DNA from: SG8-4 sp964598225 | Lineage (GTDB): Bacteria; Planctomycetota; Phycisphaerae; Sedimentisphaerales; Anaerobacaceae | Length of the DNA stretch: 25,680 bases | Reading direction: 5' to 3' | Assembly (NCBI GenBank): GCA_964598225.1 | Contig: CAZRBG010000069.1 | Coordinates: 1 to 25,680 of the forward strand | Part shown: positions 23,505 through 25,680 of the stretch, one piece after another | Layout: every line of letters begins with the position of its first letter | Position numbering within the stretch: the stretch's first letter is position 1 | Notes under the pieces: model-generated | The model's database searches: none | The model's input: the letters and a program-made list of their open reading frames with translations, nothing else | Told to the model about the DNA's origin: nothing | Made by a program: the position numbers and the translations under genes

Positions 23505-25601
23505 CTAAGTCTGTGCCAGTTTCATAAGACCCGGTATATCCAGAATCAGACTGACTTTGCCGTCACCCATTATCGCGCCGCCCGAGACGCCTTCCGCCTT
23601 ACCCAGGGCTTCGCCGAGACTCTTTATTACCACCTGCCTCTGGTCCAGCAGTTCGTCCACCAGCAGACAGCACTTTTTGTTGTCCTCTTCGACGACTACC
23701 AGCAGCGCCTCGGTCGGATCCTCTGTCGTCGGGACCGTTTCAAAAAGCTTATACAGGCGGACCAGCGGCAGAAGTCGGCCGCGGACGTCTACCATCTCCC
23801 CTCTGTTATGAACGGTCGAAAGCTGTTGACAAGTCGGTCTGAGGCTGCGCACTATTGAATTGATCGGGATAATGTAGCGCTGCCGTCCAACCTTAACAAT
23901 CTGACCGTCGATAATAGCAAGCGTCAACGGCAGACGAATCGTGAAAACCGTTCCTTTGCCGACCGTCGAGCTGATATCGATCTTGCCGTTCAGTGCTTCG
24001 ATGTTTTTCTTGACCACGTCCATCCCGACGCCGCGGCCCGACACGCTCGTAATCTTTTTCGCCGTCGATAAACCCGCATGAAAGACAAGTTCGTAAATAT
24101 CGCCGTCGCTCATCTCCTGTCCGGCCTCTACCACGCCGTTTTCGACGGCTTTGTTCAATATCTTGTCTTTATCGAGCCCTCTGCCGTCGTCTTCGATTTC
24201 GATGATGATGTTGCCGCCCTGGTGAAAAGCGCGTAATTCCACACGCCCCACGGCGTTCTTGCCCGCCGCTATACGCTCGTCTTTCGTTTCGATGCCGTGA
24301 TCGACGGAATTGCGCACCATGTGTACCAGAGGATCCGCTATCTTGTCGACTATGCTGCGATCCAGCTCTGTTTCTTCGCCCTTTGTGGCGAACGAAACGT
24401 CCTTTTTTGTCTTGCGCGACAAATCACGGACCAGGCGGGCCATTTTCTGGAAGACGCCCTGAATAGGAATCATCCGCATCGACATCGACAGTTCCTGCAA
24501 TTCACGCACGATCTTGCTCTGATGAGCCACTTTATGAGCCAGTCCGTGTTCGGCCGTCATGTTGCTGTTTACTTCCTCGGCAACCATCAGTTGTGCTATT
24601 ACCAGTTCGCCGGCCATATTGATAAGATTGTCGAGCCGGGATGTGCTTACTTTGATCTTTTCATCCCCGGAGGAAGACTTCATCTTGACCGGGACATCCC
24701 TGATCTCCCGGCCGGCCTCTCCTTGCGGACCTGTTGCCTGTTCAATCAGGATTTCGTCCAGTTCCCTGTCTTTCTGCTGACCTTCCGGAGTACTGAGAAT
24801 AGCGCCCTGATCCCTGCTTTCAATCGCCGCCTTTAACCGTCTCGTTAAGTTCGGCACGCCCTCCTGTTCCACTATTGGCCTGCCCGCCTCCACAGACTTT
24901 TTGAGTTCGACGATCATTTTCTTCAGCATGTCGATTGATTCGAAGACGATGTCGCTGTTCGAACTTGAGATAACCAGCTCGCCCTTGCGAGCACTATCGA
25001 GCAGATTCTCCGCACTGTGAGCCAGCGAGCCGATTTCCGCCAGGTTTAGAAAGCCGGCCATCCCTTTTACGGTATGAAAAGCTCGAAATACCTGGTTAAG
25101 TATCTCCTTATCTCCGGGTTTGTTCTCGAGTTCGAGCAGGCCCGTTTCAGCGGACTCGATGTGTTCATTGGTTTCAGTGATGAAATCCATCACCAATTGT
25201 GCATCTTCCCGGAGAACGACGCCAGGTTGTTGCGGCGCGGTTTCGGCGCCTTCGCGGACATCTTCTCCACCGTCTGGTTCGTTTGTGCCTTCGTCTTGTG
25301 CGAGTTGGCCGATGAGAGACTGAAGCGTGGAGACCGCCTGCGATACGGCCTCGATGGCACTTGTGGAATCTTCCACCTCTTGGCGAAGTATTTTCTGCAG
25401 TGTTTCAGCCGCATCAGAGGCCGTCCCTCTGGCCTGTCCCAGTACTTGCGCCGGGCCGTCACCTATTTCGTCGATCATCTGATTAACGTGATCGAAAATT
25501 GTCCGGAGATTCTCAACACCCGACGAGTCTGCTGGACTCAACATGTTTATTGCCACGGCCGCCTGGTTTATGCATTCGGTAAGCTTATCGTTGCTTTGCA
25601 T
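23505..25601 (-). CDS. cheA: Chemotaxis histidine kinase CheA with N-terminal extension and no P2 domain
   Basis: This 698-residue kinase autophosphorylates and passes phosphate to CheY and CheB. Residues 1-130 are an unusual, probably helical extension ending in a Pro/Glu/Gly-rich linker. P1 (about 131-240) has phosphoacceptor H176 in FRAFHTVKGMAGF. Residues about 240-312 look like a linker rather than a folded CheY-binding P2. P3 dimerisation (about 313-385) includes MAGELVIAQ. The P4 ATPase has an N-box with N431 (MVRNSVDHG), G1 DDGRG (471-475) and G2 GRGVGMD (522-528). P5, CheW-like, ends the protein. The ATG has GAGAG 7 bases upstream. It is the first gene of the cluster seen here; cheW and receptor genes, if linked, lie beyond the window. 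Confidence 0.94.
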   Translation of the reverse strand: MQSNDKLTECINQAAVAINMLSPADSSGVENLRTIFDHVNQMIDEIGDGPAQVLGQARGTASDAAETLQKILRQEVEDSTSAIEAVSQAVSTLQSLIGQLAQDEGTNEPDGGEDVREGAETAPQQPGVVLREDAQLVMDFITETNEHIESAETGLLELENKPGDKEILNQVFRAFHTVKGMAGFLNLAEIGSLAHSAENLLDSARKGELVISSSNSDIVFESIDMLKKMIVELKKSVEAGRPIVEQEGVPNLTRRLKAAIESRDQGAILSTPEGQQKDRELDEILIEQATGPQGEAGREIRDVPVKMKSSSGDEKIKVSTSRLDNLINMAGELVIAQLMVAEEVNSNMTAEHGLAHKVAHQSKIVRELQELSMSMRMIPIQGVFQKMARLVRDLSRKTKKDVSFATKGEETELDRSIVDKIADPLVHMVRNSVDHGIETKDERIAAGKNAVGRVELRAFHQGGNIIIEIEDDGRGLDKDKILNKAVENGVVEAGQEMSDGDIYELVFHAGLSTAKKITSVSGRGVGMDVVKKNIEALNGKIDISSTVGKGTVFTIRLPLTLAIIDGQIVKVGRQRYIIPINSIVRSLRPTCQQLSTVHNRGEMVDVRGRLLPLVRLYKLFETVPTTEDPTEALLVVVEEDNKKCCLLVDELLDQRQVVIKSLGEALGKAEGVSGGAIMGDGKVSLILDIPGLMKLAQT

Positions 25602-25631
25602 TGTATGCTCTCTCTGGGCTCCGGTACGACT

Positions 25632-25680
25632 TAGGATCGTGCATGAAATAACTTCCCGATTTGTATATGGTCTGGCGTAA
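25632..25680. repeat. Right arm of 49-bp terminal inverted repeat
   Basis: This is the exact reverse complement of 7-55 and runs to the last base of the window, so its true outer limit is not visible. It lies 30 bases upstream of the cheA start codon. Any cheA promoter would sit in or beyond it; the copy contains TATACA, a weak -10-like sequence, but the matching -35 region falls outside. Confidence 0.95.

Noticed and set aside
7..25680. Linear plasmid or phage with terminal inverted repeats
   Set aside because: Only core metabolic, efflux and chemotaxis genes are present; no replication, capsid, or mobility genes. Contig-end or flanking-repeat explanations fit better.

Overview
The window reads as a chromosomal segment of a free-living, probably Gram-negative bacterium. 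An outer-membrane efflux lipoprotein and RND pump imply two membranes. A bacterial V-type ATPase, an LDH-like malate dehydrogenase, a secreted GH127-type sugar hydrolase and an S9 peptidase remnant together suggest Planctomycetota, perhaps a Phycisphaerae-like lineage. That placement is an inference from gene content, not a phylogenetic result. All genes but one lie on the minus strand, so transcription mostly runs from high to low coordinates.

Layout, low to high coordinates: (1) 7-55 and 25632-25680 hold the two arms of a perfect 49-bp inverted repeat at the window ends. (2) 236-7933 is a V-type ATPase operon read E, DUF2764-like (C position), A, B, D, I, K; no F or G gene is visible. The K subunit carries a sodium-site-like residue pattern. 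(3) 8129-9061 is malate dehydrogenase. (4) 9101-9923 is a broken S9-family peptidase: its beta-propeller start is joined, in another frame, to a C-terminal tail containing a GHG motif. (5) 10000-12483 is a secreted GH127/DUF1680 glycoside hydrolase with a discoidin-like tail and a palindromic leader. (6) 12785-13672, the only plus-strand gene, encodes an FHA-GAF protein with no output domain. (7) 13755-19583 is a tripartite RND efflux operon (outer membrane factor, adaptor, pump) behind a strong promoter whose -10 box lies inside a perfect palindrome and whose -35 box overlaps the cheB stop codon. (8) 19667-25601 is a chemotaxis-type cluster: cheA, cheR, cheD, a CheY-CheX fusion, a separate Hpt protein, and cheB.

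How parts fit: the chemosensory set supplies kinase (CheA), adaptation enzymes (CheR, CheB, CheD) and a response regulator carrying its own predicted phosphatase domain, but no CheW, receptor or motor gene lies inside the window. A 91-bp array of thirteen in-phase degenerate heptamers separates hpt from cheB and would create a false N-terminal extension on CheB; the supported cheB start is a TTG after the array. I do not see a CRISPR array, transposase, tRNA or rRNA. The least ordinary elements are the heptamer array, the terminal inverted repeat, the CheY-CheX fusion and the deleted peptidase.
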